Assembly (NCBI RefSeq): GCF_004022425.1
Contig: NZ_RBZY01000001.1
Coordinates: forward strand, 55,519 to 119,518
Length of the DNA stretch: 64,000 bases
Direction: 5' to 3'
Origin: Microbacterium enclense
GTDB lineage: Bacteria > Actinomycetota > Actinomycetes > Actinomycetales > Microbacteriaceae
The position numbers and the translations under genes were made by a program. The notes under the pieces were generated by a model. The model saw only the letters and a program-made list of their open reading frames with translations. It was not told the origin of the DNA and did no database searches. Positions 51,165 through 61,032 of this stretch are shown here, in pieces (position 1 is the stretch's first letter; every line of letters begins with the position of its first letter).

Positions 51165-52798
51165 AACTCGGTCACCACCGGACCCCCGCGGGAGCCTTGC
51201 GTGCGGATCGCGTCGCTCCACGCGAGACTCACCCCCAGCCGCTCCGAGAGGAGGCGCTGGACGTCGGCCGTGCGCTCGGGCGACGCGTGGACGGCGTGCG
51301 GGGTCACCCTCGTCGACAGGCAGTGCGCGACGAGCGCGCCCCCGGCTTCACCGATCGACCACTCGACCGGATGCAGGCGGTAAGCGCCGTTGGTGATGTG
51401 GGTGGTGCCGATGTTCTTGTTCACGGCGACCAGGTTCGTGGCATCCCGGGGGATCAGCGCACCCAGCGGGATCTGGAACGGGAAGCAGTCGATGTCGGTG
51501 TAGTTCCGACCGCTCGTCGAGGGGTGCAGGTCGATGCGATAGAACCCGATGCCGACCGCGTCGTCGAAAAGCGCCGAACCGGCACCGTCTCCCCGCATCT
51601 CGCGCCCGATGTGCGCCTCTGTCACGGTGAACAGCGCCCTGATGCGGCGGGACTCGCGGACATACACCTCTTTGGCGAGCCCGTCGGCGGTGCCGACGAC
51701 GTCGCCGCGCGGCTGCACCTCGGGATAGCCCACGCCGCCGTCCGCACGCGGCGCCTCGGTCTGCAGCCAGTGGATGAAGGATGCTGTCATCTCCCGCGCC
51801 TCGGACAGCGCGAGGGCCGTCTCCTTCGCGGAGACCCCCACGAGAGGCCTTCGCCAGTAATCGATCTGCGGCCAGTTGACCAGCGTGATGTCCGTCCCGT
51901 CCCAGCCGGGTCGCATCATCCTGCGGGCCAGGATCCGTCGATAACGCCAGAGGTCGAGGTCGACGCCGTTCGCGGCACCCGACGGGTTCCCGACGAAGAG
52001 CGGTCGCTCCCGCGGGCGGAGGCTGATCGGGTGCACATCCGTCCAGGAGAACTGCGGGCCGGGCCAGCCCGGTGGAGCGTCGGTACGCCAGCGGTCGTAG
52101 GACGGGGGCCGGGCGATCGGCTCACCCGGCTCGGACCGGAGTTCGAGCGCGGCACACCATGTCACGGCCTGCTGATCGAGCGGATCCGCACGCTCGGGGG
52201 CGTGGAGCTCGCCCGTCTCGCCGGCACCCTCCGCTCCGATGACGTGGTCGAGCCCACCCAGACCGAGCAGGTCGCCGAGCTCGGTGGCATCCGCGAAGAA
52301 GGATGCCGTGATCACCGTGTCGTCGCCCGTTCGGCGATCCCGAACCGTGACGGCGATGACGCGCTCGCCGTCTCGTTCCATCGCGACCGGATCGTGGTCG
52401 GTGAGGACGGTCAGCATGCGCGATGCCTCCAGCGGCGAGAGCATCTCGCGCAGCACGAGGTGCGCGACCCTCGGCTCGTGGCAGAGCCGAGAGACGAAGC
52501 CGGCCCCCGGGTTGAGGGTCGCTGACCGCAGAGCACGCTCCGTCAGCGGGTAGGTGCGCCGGTAATGGTCTCGGATGCCCTCGCGCAGCCGGGAGTAGCT
52601 CGGCGAGATCGGCTGTCGGTCGATCCACTCGTGCTCGTCGGGAGGCACGGCTTGTGAAGTCAGCTGGCCACCGATCCAATCACTGCCCTCGGTGAGGACG
52701 ACGCGGACGCCGAGCCGGGCCGCCGTGAGGGCCGCGGCCACGCCGCCGAGTCCGCCGCCGATCACCGCGAACGAGGTCTGCAGCTGTCGCACGCTCAC
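51161..52798 (-). CDS. FAD-dependent oxidoreductase of the PF12831 type
   Basis: 545 residues. N-terminal dinucleotide motif VIGGGLGGVAAALTAARLGV (12-31) and TEGSDWIGGQLTSQAV; near the C-terminus DIDCFPFQIPLGALIPRDA and IGEAGGALVAHCL. No signal peptide. Members of this family recur in plant-glycan utilisation loci, but their reaction is not established; oxidation of a sugar or glycoside is likely. The GTG start overlaps the acetyl esterase stop (GTGA). Last gene of the rhamnosidase/mannosidase operon. Confidence 0.82.
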   Translation of the reverse strand: MSVRQLQTSFAVIGGGLGGVAAALTAARLGVRVVLTEGSDWIGGQLTSQAVPPDEHEWIDRQPISPSYSRLREGIRDHYRRTYPLTERALRSATLNPGAGFVSRLCHEPRVAHLVLREMLSPLEASRMLTVLTDHDPVAMERDGERVIAVTVRDRRTGDDTVITASFFADATELGDLLGLGGLDHVIGAEGAGETGELHAPERADPLDQQAVTWCAALELRSEPGEPIARPPSYDRWRTDAPPGWPGPQFSWTDVHPISLRPRERPLFVGNPSGAANGVDLDLWRYRRILARRMMRPGWDGTDITLVNWPQIDYWRRPLVGVSAKETALALSEAREMTASFIHWLQTEAPRADGGVGYPEVQPRGDVVGTADGLAKEVYVRESRRIRALFTVTEAHIGREMRGDGAGSALFDDAVGIGFYRIDLHPSTSGRNYTDIDCFPFQIPLGALIPRDATNLVAVNKNIGTTHITNGAYRLHPVEWSIGEAGGALVAHCLSTRVTPHAVHASPERTADVQRLLSERLGVSLAWSDAIRTQGSRGGPVVTEF

Positions 52799-53796
52799 GA
52801 CGACACGACCCCGTCACCACGCGGGGGGAGCACGCGCCGGAGCCATTCGAGCCGGGTCTGCTCCCACACGGCCTCGCCGCCCTCGTGGCCGTTGTAGGGA
52901 TACACCTCGATCGCTTTGTCGATGCCGCCGTAGGCGTTGAACGCCCCGAAGACGGTCCGCGGGGGACAGTTGCGGTCCATGAGAGCGACGGAGAACAGCG
53001 CGGGAGCGGTCGCCGAGACGACGTGGTTCACGACGTCGACGTACCCGAGGGTGCGATGCACGGCATCCGCCATCTCACGCCGCACGCGAAGGTAGCGCAC
53101 CACCTCCGCGGAGGGGTCGGCGTCGGTGAGCCGCGTCGCCGCGGTCTCGATGTCGCAGAGGAACGGCACCGCGGCCAGAACGGCCGACACGTCGCCATGC
53201 AGACTCGCGACGGCGAGCGCCATACCCCCGCCCTGGCTCGTCCCCTCGACGGCGATGCGCCGGGCATCGACGCCGGGCAACGAGGCCACGGCATCCACCG
53301 CCCGCACGGCATCGGTGTAGACGCGGCGGTAGTAGGCCGTCTCGGGGCTGCGGATGCCCTTGGTCATCCAGCCCGGGATCTCGCCCTCGAAGCCGGGGAC
53401 CGGGTCGGGTGTCGCGCCTCCCATGCGCCCGATGCCCTGGCCGCGGGTGTCCACCGAGAGGTGGGCGTAGCCGACGAGCGGCCAGATCACGGGGTCCAGC
53501 GCCCACCCGCGTCCTCCGCTGTAGCCGTGGAACTGCACCACGATCGGTGCTCCGGCCGCCGGGCGCGAACGCGGGACGCGGAGCCAAGCCCGGATGGGGT
53601 GACCACCGAAACCCGGGAAGGAGACGTCGTACGTGTCCACGGCATCCAGGCCCAGGTCGAGCGGGTCGATCTCAGGTGCACGGTCGTGGGTGCGCGCCTC
53701 GGCGATCGTGTCGCTCCAGAACCGGTCGAAGTCGTCGGGGCGCTCGACGGAGCTGACATGGGCGCGGAGGGCGTCGAGGGGGAGGTCGAACTGCAT
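52795..53796 (-). CDS. CE7 acetyl xylan esterase / cephalosporin C deacetylase
   Basis: 333 residues. The family's PLVGYAHLSVDTRGQG (with the RGQG motif), nucleophile elbow EGTSQGGGMALA and C-terminal His in YPYNGHEGGEA are all visible. Cytoplasmic CE7 enzymes remove acetyl groups from short imported oligosaccharides. It lies 4 bp after the small esterase gene with GAGGTGAG upstream. Together with the esterase before it, it suggests that the substrate of this operon is acetylated. Confidence 0.9.
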   Translation of the reverse strand: MQFDLPLDALRAHVSSVERPDDFDRFWSDTIAEARTHDRAPEIDPLDLGLDAVDTYDVSFPGFGGHPIRAWLRVPRSRPAAGAPIVVQFHGYSGGRGWALDPVIWPLVGYAHLSVDTRGQGIGRMGGATPDPVPGFEGEIPGWMTKGIRSPETAYYRRVYTDAVRAVDAVASLPGVDARRIAVEGTSQGGGMALAVASLHGDVSAVLAAVPFLCDIETAATRLTDADPSAEVVRYLRVRREMADAVHRTLGYVDVVNHVVSATAPALFSVALMDRNCPPRTVFGAFNAYGGIDKAIEVYPYNGHEGGEAVWEQTRLEWLRRVLPPRGDGVVSS

Positions 53797-53800
53797 GGTC

Positions 53801-54457
53801 TCACCTCACCTCCGCGAGACGTGCACGCAGCCACGCCGCGGCTCGCGCGGTCCACTCCCCCGCGGGGGTGTCGCGGGCCAATGCCACACCGTGCACGTCG
53901 CCCGGGTAGACCCACAGCTCATGGGGTGCCCCGACGGCGGCCATCGCCTCGGCGAGCGCACGGGCGTGCCACACCGGCACCGTGGGGTCGTCCGCGGTGT
54001 GCCAGATGAACAGCGGTGGGGACTGCGGGCTCACGAGGGTCTCGAGCGAGAGCGCCGCGCGCTCCCGCCGGGGCGAGTCGGGACCGAGGAGAACGGTCGC
54101 CGAGTCGGGGTTCGGGGTGGCGAGGAGACTGACCACCGCGTAGCCGAGGATCGCGAAGTCCGGGCGCTCGACCGCGGCGGCATCCGGCGTGAGCGCCGCG
54201 AGCCCGGCCAGGTGGCCGCCCGCGGAGAACCCGATCACGCCCACCGTCGCCGCTCCGCGCGCCCGCTCCTCGGCGATCTCGTGTTGAACGTGCCGCAGAG
54301 GCTCGGGATGCCGGGCGAGAACCGGGTAACGCACGACGCGGCTGTTCCATCCCAGCTCGCGCAACCACGCCGCGATCGGCTCCGCCTCGCCGTCGGCGTG
54401 TCGGCGGTATCCGCCGCCGGGAAGGACGAGCACGGTTCCGCGGGCATCGAGGGTCAC
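53801..54457 (-). CDS. Alpha/beta hydrolase, esterase/acetyl esterase type
   Basis: 218 residues from GTG 54457, which overlaps the mannosidase stop as GTGA and has GGGAG 8 nt upstream; ATG 54472 is an alternative. Oxyanion region VLVLPGGGYRRHADGE, nucleophile elbow IGFSAGGHLAGL, acidic residue in HTADDPTVPV and His in YPGDVHGVAL. Resembles BD-FAE/Axe2-like bacterial esterases. Probably deacetylates imported oligosaccharides. Confidence 0.85.
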   Translation of the reverse strand: MTLDARGTVLVLPGGGYRRHADGEAEPIAAWLRELGWNSRVVRYPVLARHPEPLRHVQHEIAEERARGAATVGVIGFSAGGHLAGLAALTPDAAAVERPDFAILGYAVVSLLATPNPDSATVLLGPDSPRRERAALSLETLVSPQSPPLFIWHTADDPTVPVWHARALAEAMAAVGAPHELWVYPGDVHGVALARDTPAGEWTARAAAWLRARLAEVR

Positions 54458-57435
54458 TGTGGGCGCTCCCATCGCAGGGTCCGTAGGCCGAACGGCCGCA
54501 CGATCAGGTCGAGAGCGTCCGTGTCGGCCCGCTCGGACCACAGGTCGACTCCGTCCAGTGGCCGTTCGAGCACGTCGGTCTCGCGCACCGCCGCAACCGC
54601 GAACCGCGGACGCAGTCGCGCCGCCGCCCGCGTCCCGGCGGCTTCGTAGAGTCGGACGACGACGTCGCCGCTGTCGTCCTCCGCGAGCTTCACGGCATCC
54701 ACGCGCACGCTCGGGCTCTCGCAGTCGACGAGCAGCGCGAGGGCCTCGATGCCGCGGTCGTCGGGAAGACGTCCGAGACGCGCGCTCTCCTCGACCGCAT
54801 CGACGAGGCGCGGAGCGGGGAGGACGGAGGAACGGAAGGCGTGGCGGCCCTGGTCGGTCTCGGGGTCGGGGAAGCGCGGAGAACGCAGCAGCGACTGGCG
54901 CACGCGCACGGCTGCCCCGCCCCCGATCCGGGGCAGCCGTGTCACGTCGTGGCCGGAGATGGCGTCGTTCGCGACGGCTGCGCCGAAGCCGGACTCGGCC
55001 ACCCGGACCCACCGGTGCGCCGGCACCTCGAACCGCGCCCGGTCCCACGAGGTGTTCTGCACGATCGGTCGCTCCACGAAACCGTGCGCGATCTCGTACG
55101 CGGCGCGATCGGCCACCACGTCGAGCGGGAACGACAGCTTCAGCAGCGTCCGGCGCTCACGCCAGTCGACGTCGGTCTGGACCTCGAGCGCGCGGCATCC
55201 GGTCGTCACCACGAACCGCTGGACGAAGCTCGACGCTCCGTGCCGTCGGTGCACCTCGACCCACGCGGACTCGGCGTCGACGTGGGTCGTGATGCGCTCG
55301 ACCGCTTCGACATCGACGACGGTGTCGACATAATCGCGCTCCAGTTCCCACGCTTCGTAGATCGATGCGATGTCGCGGTGCAGCTGTAGGAGGCCGACCG
55401 CCGCGCCCGGGGCGACGAGGTCGCGCCCGGTATCCGCGTCGATGAGCGAGACGACCAGCCCGCGCTCGTCGATGCGCGCCCGGATCAGCCCGTTGTCGAT
55501 GACGATGTCTCCGTCTTCGGCGTCGAGGCCGGGGCGGGGACCGGATGCCACGACCTCGGGGGCGGTGATACCGAGCCGCGCCGCGGACGCGTCGATGATC
55601 GCGCCGAGTTCGGCACGGATGGCGCGGTGCGCCTCGCGCATCTCACGGTGCACCCAGGCGATCGACGTCCCGGGAAGGACGTCGTGGAACTGCCCGAGGA
55701 GGACGGTGCGCCACAGGCGCCGGAAGTCGGCGGAGGGGTAGTCGGCGTCGCCGAGGACGGTGGCCGCCGCGGCGAGCGCCTCGGCCACCTGGAGGAGATG
55801 CTCGCTGCGGCGATTGCCCGCCTTCATGTCGTGCTGGGCGGTGTACACGCCGCGGTGGAACTCGAGGTAAAGCTCGCCCGTCCAGGTCGGCGGGTCGGGC
55901 AGCTCCGCCGCGGCCTCCGCGAAGAAGCGGGCGGGCGAGCCGAGCTCGACGCGAGGAAGACCCTCGAGGTCCCGGACCCGGCGCGCCGCCGCGAGCATCT
56001 CGGACGTCGGCCCTCCCCCGCCGTCGCCGTATCCGAACGGGACGAGCGACAGCGTGCCGACGTCCTTCTGCGTGTACTGCTCGGCGCTGCGCACGAGGTC
56101 TTCCGCGCTGAGCTCGGCGTTGTAGACGTCGACCGACGGCATGTGGGTGAGCAGGCGCGAACCGTCCGGTCCCTCCCAGGAGAAGGTCGTGAACGGGAAA
56201 CGATTCGTGTCGTTCCACGACAGCTTCTGCGCCAGCATCGTGCGCTTGCCCGCCGCGCGAGCGATCTGCGGCAGCGCCGCGCTGTAACCGAACGAATCCG
56301 GCAGCCAGACCTCATCGGTCTCCACGCCGAACTTCTCCGCGAAGTACGTCGTGCCCTCCAAGAACTGTCGTACGAGCGACTCCCCCGACGGGAGGTTGGT
56401 GTCCGGCTCGACCCACATCCCGCCCACGGGGAGAAAGCGCCCCTCCGCTACTCGCTCGCGGATGCGGGCGAACAGGTCGGGGTAGTCCTCCTCGATCCAG
56501 GCGTACTGCTGTGCGGAAGAGGCGGCGAAGACGAAGTCGGCATCCTCCTCCATCAATGCGAGCGCGTTGGCGAAGGTCCGCGCGGCCTTGCGGCGGGTCT
56601 CGCGGGCGGGCCACAGCCACGCGGAGTCGATGTGGGCGTGCCCGACGGCGATGACGCGATGCCCACCTCCCCCGGTCCGCGCGGCGAGAACCGGCGCCAC
56701 GGCGGCCCGGGCCGCGACCGCCGTGCCGCGCACGTCGTCGGGATCGCTCGCCGTGAGAAGGCGCGCGAGCGCGCGCCCGATCGTCGCGGAGCGGGCGGAC
56801 TCCGCGTCTCCCACGCGGAGCAGGCCCAGGAGCGTCTCGACGTCGCGCACGAGTTCCTGCGTTTCCGGGTCGATGAGTTCCAGCCGCGCCCCGCCGTACC
56901 GGTACAACGGGTCGGCGGGAGCGGTGTCGCGGTCACCGAGCAGCGTCGGCCCGTTGTTCAAGCGGGTGCCCGTCAGATCGCCGGGGGCGAAGAGCACATC
57001 GGGATTGGCGGATGCCTCGATCAGGCGCACGAACCGCGATCCGGCCGGAACGCCGACGGGGAGCGCACGATTCATCGGTTCGACCGCACGCAGGATCCGG
57101 CCGTCTTCGCTCCACACCGTGCCCTCGCACTGGAAGCCGGGACGCAGGTGCGTGAAGCCGAGGTCGACGACTGCGCGGACGCGGTCGGCATCCCAATCAG
57201 CCGGAACGCGCCCCTCGAGACGGAACCACCACGTCGACCAGGGGCGCCCCCACGACTCCCCGTCCGTGAACGGTCCGTAGGTCGCGGCGGCAGCGACCTC
57301 CCACGGCACGGGCTCGCCCGGCGCCTCCCACGCGGTCGTGCCGATCGGGGCGGCGGCGACCACGGTGGCCGGGCGAAGCCACTCGTCGAGGTGGCGCCGC
57401 GTTCGCGCGATGATGCGGTGGAGCTCAGACGGCAT
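54454..57435 (-). CDS. GH38 alpha-mannosidase
   Basis: 993 residues, normal for GH38. Zinc ligands His268 and Asp270 in VGHAHIDSAWLWP; nucleophile Asp380 in VWLPDSFGYSAALPQI, then helical and C-terminal beta domains (LLGQFHDVLPGTSI, then a beta-sandwich to the end). AGGAGG precedes the ATG. No signal peptide, so it works on imported sugars. Overlaps the Gfo/Idh gene by 11 bp and the esterase by 4. Removes alpha-linked mannose from the operon's glycan; exact linkage unknown. Confidence 0.92.
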   Translation of the reverse strand: MPSELHRIIARTRRHLDEWLRPATVVAAAPIGTTAWEAPGEPVPWEVAAAATYGPFTDGESWGRPWSTWWFRLEGRVPADWDADRVRAVVDLGFTHLRPGFQCEGTVWSEDGRILRAVEPMNRALPVGVPAGSRFVRLIEASANPDVLFAPGDLTGTRLNNGPTLLGDRDTAPADPLYRYGGARLELIDPETQELVRDVETLLGLLRVGDAESARSATIGRALARLLTASDPDDVRGTAVAARAAVAPVLAARTGGGGHRVIAVGHAHIDSAWLWPARETRRKAARTFANALALMEEDADFVFAASSAQQYAWIEEDYPDLFARIRERVAEGRFLPVGGMWVEPDTNLPSGESLVRQFLEGTTYFAEKFGVETDEVWLPDSFGYSAALPQIARAAGKRTMLAQKLSWNDTNRFPFTTFSWEGPDGSRLLTHMPSVDVYNAELSAEDLVRSAEQYTQKDVGTLSLVPFGYGDGGGGPTSEMLAAARRVRDLEGLPRVELGSPARFFAEAAAELPDPPTWTGELYLEFHRGVYTAQHDMKAGNRRSEHLLQVAEALAAAATVLGDADYPSADFRRLWRTVLLGQFHDVLPGTSIAWVHREMREAHRAIRAELGAIIDASAARLGITAPEVVASGPRPGLDAEDGDIVIDNGLIRARIDERGLVVSLIDADTGRDLVAPGAAVGLLQLHRDIASIYEAWELERDYVDTVVDVEAVERITTHVDAESAWVEVHRRHGASSFVQRFVVTTGCRALEVQTDVDWRERRTLLKLSFPLDVVADRAAYEIAHGFVERPIVQNTSWDRARFEVPAHRWVRVAESGFGAAVANDAISGHDVTRLPRIGGGAAVRVRQSLLRSPRFPDPETDQGRHAFRSSVLPAPRLVDAVEESARLGRLPDDRGIEALALLVDCESPSVRVDAVKLAEDDSGDVVVRLYEAAGTRAAARLRPRFAVAAVRETDVLERPLDGVDLWSERADTDALDLIVRPFGLRTLRWERPQ

Positions 57436-58774
57436 GATCGGCCTCCTGGCGGTACCACCACGGCAGCCCGAGAACAGCCAGGTCCACCGGACCGCCGTCG
57501 ACGAGCGACCGGTTCCCCGCGATGCCGACGGCGACGGCGCGGACTCCATCCCGCACGTCGGCACGGCGACCCAGCGGGTCGGGCAACGGCTCCGGGTCGA
57601 GCAGATCGCGGAGCAACCGTTCGTCGCCGCCGCCGTGGTGGCCGCCGCCGTCGAGGATCGGGACGGCGCGGGCCTCGCCCCAGTGGTTCTGCACGAGCGG
57701 TGTCTCGCCCTCCACCCGCTCGGGGGTGTCGCTACGCACGTCGGAGTAGCTCGGGTCCACCACCGCGGGGCTGCTCACCGCGGCCCGCTCGACGACACGC
57801 AGCTCCGCCCGGCCGCGTGTGCCGTTGATCGCGACCGTATAGCCCTCCCACGGCGCGTGGGCGTTCAGGGAGTACGTCAGCGTCGCGCCGCGTGCGTAGT
57901 CGACCACGAGAGCGAGGTTGTCCTCGATCGTGATCCCGTCTGTGAAGACATCCTGATCACGGACGTAGCCGTCGTACCGCTCGTTCTCGAGGTACAGCTC
58001 CGCCAGCCCGGGGATCGTGCGCATGTCGAGCACAAACGGATCGTCGGTCGACGGCCCCTCGCTGCCGCGAGGCGGGCGGGGGCCGACGCCGCGGCGCTCG
58101 GCGTTCTCGGCACCGTAGAAGCGCAGACCGCCGCGCGCGTAGACCCGCGCGGGGGTGTCGTCGATCCACCAGTTGACGAGATCGAAGTGGTGGCTCGCCT
58201 TGTGCACGAGCAGTCCGCCGGAGTCGTCCTTGCGCCGGTGCCAGCGACGGAAGTAGTCCGCCCCGTGGACCGTATCGAGGAGCCATTCCACCTGGATGCT
58301 GGTGACCTCGCCGATCGCTCTCGACGCGACGAGCTCCTTCAGGGCGGCGTTGCGTGGCGAGTAGCGGTAGTTGAACGTCGCCGTCACACTCCCACCGGTC
58401 TCGTCGACCGCGTCGGCGATCTGGCGACACCCCGCGGCCGTCGTCGTGAGCGGCTTCTCGACGATCACGTCGGCACCCGCGCGCAGCGCACGGGACACCA
58501 GCTCGGCGTGCGTGGCATCCGGGGACGACACAATCACGCGGTCGATCCGTTCCGCGGCGATGACCGACTCCAGCTCGTCGGGCGTGAAGGCGCGGGGTCG
58601 CCTCGCTCCCGCGGAGCTCGCGATCCGCTGGAAGTGCGCGACGCGTCCCGCGTTGGGGTCGCCGATCGCGCACAGCTCGGCGACGTCGCGATGCGTATCG
58701 ACGATCCCTCGGATATAGGTCTCGGCACGCGCACCCGCACCGATCAGCGCGTAGCGCAGGCGTTGGTGGGTCAT
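57425..58774 (-). CDS. Gfo/Idh/MocA family oxidoreductase
   Basis: 449 residues. RYALIGAGARAETYI at the N-terminus, VSSPDATHAELVSRAL, then VIVEKPLTTT with the conserved EKP, and a His-rich segment HKASHHFDLVNWW and YRYSPRN in the substrate domain. AGGAGG upstream of the ATG, which overlaps the rhamnosidase stop (ATGA). Possibly the oxidising partner in a redox-based glycoside cleavage or a sugar epimerising step; unknown. Confidence 0.85.
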   Translation of the reverse strand: MTHQRLRYALIGAGARAETYIRGIVDTHRDVAELCAIGDPNAGRVAHFQRIASSAGARRPRAFTPDELESVIAAERIDRVIVSSPDATHAELVSRALRAGADVIVEKPLTTTAAGCRQIADAVDETGGSVTATFNYRYSPRNAALKELVASRAIGEVTSIQVEWLLDTVHGADYFRRWHRRKDDSGGLLVHKASHHFDLVNWWIDDTPARVYARGGLRFYGAENAERRGVGPRPPRGSEGPSTDDPFVLDMRTIPGLAELYLENERYDGYVRDQDVFTDGITIEDNLALVVDYARGATLTYSLNAHAPWEGYTVAINGTRGRAELRVVERAAVSSPAVVDPSYSDVRSDTPERVEGETPLVQNHWGEARAVPILDGGGHHGGGDERLLRDLLDPEPLPDPLGRRADVRDGVRAVAVGIAGNRSLVDGGPVDLAVLGLPWWYRQEADHAV

Positions 58775-61032
58775 GACGCCTCCTGGAGGGTGGATGCCAT
58801 CGTCCCGACCACCGTCTGGTGGCCGGCCCCGACGCGCACCGCGTCCCGGCCGGGCAGCTGGATGACCGCCGTGCAGTCGGGCGGCACCTCGGCCTCGAGG
58901 CGGACGGTATCGCCGTCTCGCTCCCATCGCACGCGGATCGTGCCGTGCGGGGACTCGAGCGAGCCCGCCGCCCACGTCAGGCCGCCGCCCACGAGGGGAG
59001 AGACGGCGATCTCGCGGTAGCCGGGGGTGAGCGGGGCGATCCCGACGATCCTCCGGTGCAGGAAGTCGGCGACCGCGCCGAGCGCGTAGTGGTTGAAGCT
59101 CGTCATCTCACCCGGATTGACGGTTCCGTCGGACAGGAGCGAGTCCCAGCGCTCCCAGATCGTCGTGGCCCCGAGCGTTACGGGATGCAGCCATGACGGA
59201 CTCTCGGTCTGCATCAGCAGAGCGAAGGCGGCATCGGCGTGACCCGTCTCGGCGAGCGCGTCCAGGACGAACGGCGTACCGGCGAAGCCTGTCGAGATGC
59301 GGTGGCCCGACGCGGCGACCAGTTGCGCCAGGCGGTGACCGGCGCGCTCGCGGTCGTCGTCCGCGAGCAGATCGAACACGAGCGCAAGCGCGTAGACGGT
59401 TTCGCAGTCGCTGCGAACGATCCCGTCCGCCACGTAGTGCGTGCGGAAAGCGGTGCGCACCCGCGCGGCCAGCGCGGCGAAGCGTTCCGCGTCGACGGCC
59501 TCCCCCAGGATCCCGGCGGTGCGGGCGAGGGTGGAGAACGTGCGATAGGCGCATGCGGTCGCGACCACCCCGGGATCCGCGCGAGCGAGGAAGGGGTCCT
59601 CGGGCGGAGCTGTGGGATCCAGCCAGTCGCCGAATTGAAACCCGGTGTCCCACAGCCCGGTGGGCGACAGGCGCTCGGCGATGCGACCCGCGTGGGCGGT
59701 CATCGACGAGTACTGCCGCTCGAGGACGCTGCGGTCGCCGTACGCGCGCCACAGCGCCCACGGCACCCACACCGCGGCATCCCCCCAGATCGCCGTGTCG
59801 GTCGCGGGGAGCCCCCCGTGCGCGGGGTCGTACTTGAGCGTGTCGGGCACGACATGCGGCACACGCCCTCCCGCGAGGTCCTGCTCGACGGCGACGTCGC
59901 GCAGCCAGTCTGACAGGAATTCGTTCGTGTCGAAGAGGAAGGACGCCGTCTCGGCGAACACCGCGATGTCGCCCGTCCAGCCGAGTCGTTCGTCGCGCTG
60001 CGGACAGTCGGTGGGGACGTCCACGAAGTTGCCGCGCATGCTCCACACCACGTTCTCGTGCAAGCGGGACAGGAGCGGGTCGGAGCATGCGAAGCGCCCG
60101 ATCCGTCGCATGTCGGAACCGATCACGACAGCCTCGATGTTCTCGTCCAGAGGAGGGGCGGACACCGGCCATCCGCTGACGCCGGCATAGCGGAAGCCGT
60201 GGAAAGTGAGGGTCGGCTCGAAGGCGTCGTCGCCGCCGCTCAGGAAGAAGCGGTCCGTGGCTCGGGCGCTGCGCAGCGGGCGGACAGCGAGCTCTCCGTG
60301 CTCGAGAACCTCCGCGTGCCGCACCGTGACGATCGCTCCGCGCGGTCCGCGCACCCGCACGCGGACGTACCCGACGAGATTCTGGCCGAAGTCGACGATC
60401 GTCTCTCCCGAGGGCGACATCCATGTGCGCTGCGGCGCGACCGTGGCCACACGACGCACCGGAGGTGCGAGGTAGGGCTCCAGTTCTGCCCGCGGCTCGT
60501 CCGCGAGGACGACCGAGCGGCCGACGGCGACGCCATCCGCGAGGAGCCAATCGTCCGCAAGCCCGGCATCGACCGTCTGCCCGTCGTAGAGATCGGCACT
60601 GCGAACCGGGCCCTCGCTCCACTCCCACGATGCATCCGTCTCGACCGTCTGCACGTGCCCGTCGGCGAACGCGATTCGAAGCGAGGCGAACACCGCCCCG
60701 CGGTCGCCGTAGATCCGGGCCTGGCCGGTCCAGCCGAGACGCCCGCGGAACCACCCGTCGGCGAGCTGCACCCCGAGAACGAACCGCTCGGAGATGAGCG
60801 CAGCCACGTCGGTCTCGGCGTACCGGAGCCGGCGCTCGTACGCGGTCCAACCGGGCACGAGGAGCATGTCGCTCGCGGGCGTCTCACCGATCCACGCCTC
60901 CGCGACGCCCTCGGCACTCCAGTGCAGAGTGGCGCTGACGATCTCGCCCCGCGGACGGTCCAGCTCGACCACGCGGCGGAAACGCGGCGGGGTGTGGGTC
61001 TCTTCCGAGGCCGCGATGAAGGCGGCGATCAT
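58771..61032 (-). CDS. GH78 alpha-L-rhamnosidase
   Basis: 753 residues. A beta-sandwich N-terminal half, then the GH78 catalytic (alpha/alpha)6 barrel with the family motif TDCPQRDERLGWTGD at 341-355 and GATTIWERWDSL near 630. No signal peptide. Overlaps the LacI stop (ATGA). Expected to release terminal L-rhamnose from an imported oligosaccharide or glycoside such as a rhamnogalacturonan or flavonoid fragment. Confidence 0.92.
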   Translation of the reverse strand: MIAAFIAASEETHTPPRFRRVVELDRPRGEIVSATLHWSAEGVAEAWIGETPASDMLLVPGWTAYERRLRYAETDVAALISERFVLGVQLADGWFRGRLGWTGQARIYGDRGAVFASLRIAFADGHVQTVETDASWEWSEGPVRSADLYDGQTVDAGLADDWLLADGVAVGRSVVLADEPRAELEPYLAPPVRRVATVAPQRTWMSPSGETIVDFGQNLVGYVRVRVRGPRGAIVTVRHAEVLEHGELAVRPLRSARATDRFFLSGGDDAFEPTLTFHGFRYAGVSGWPVSAPPLDENIEAVVIGSDMRRIGRFACSDPLLSRLHENVVWSMRGNFVDVPTDCPQRDERLGWTGDIAVFAETASFLFDTNEFLSDWLRDVAVEQDLAGGRVPHVVPDTLKYDPAHGGLPATDTAIWGDAAVWVPWALWRAYGDRSVLERQYSSMTAHAGRIAERLSPTGLWDTGFQFGDWLDPTAPPEDPFLARADPGVVATACAYRTFSTLARTAGILGEAVDAERFAALAARVRTAFRTHYVADGIVRSDCETVYALALVFDLLADDDRERAGHRLAQLVAASGHRISTGFAGTPFVLDALAETGHADAAFALLMQTESPSWLHPVTLGATTIWERWDSLLSDGTVNPGEMTSFNHYALGAVADFLHRRIVGIAPLTPGYREIAVSPLVGGGLTWAAGSLESPHGTIRVRWERDGDTVRLEAEVPPDCTAVIQLPGRDAVRVGAGHQTVVGTMASTLQEAS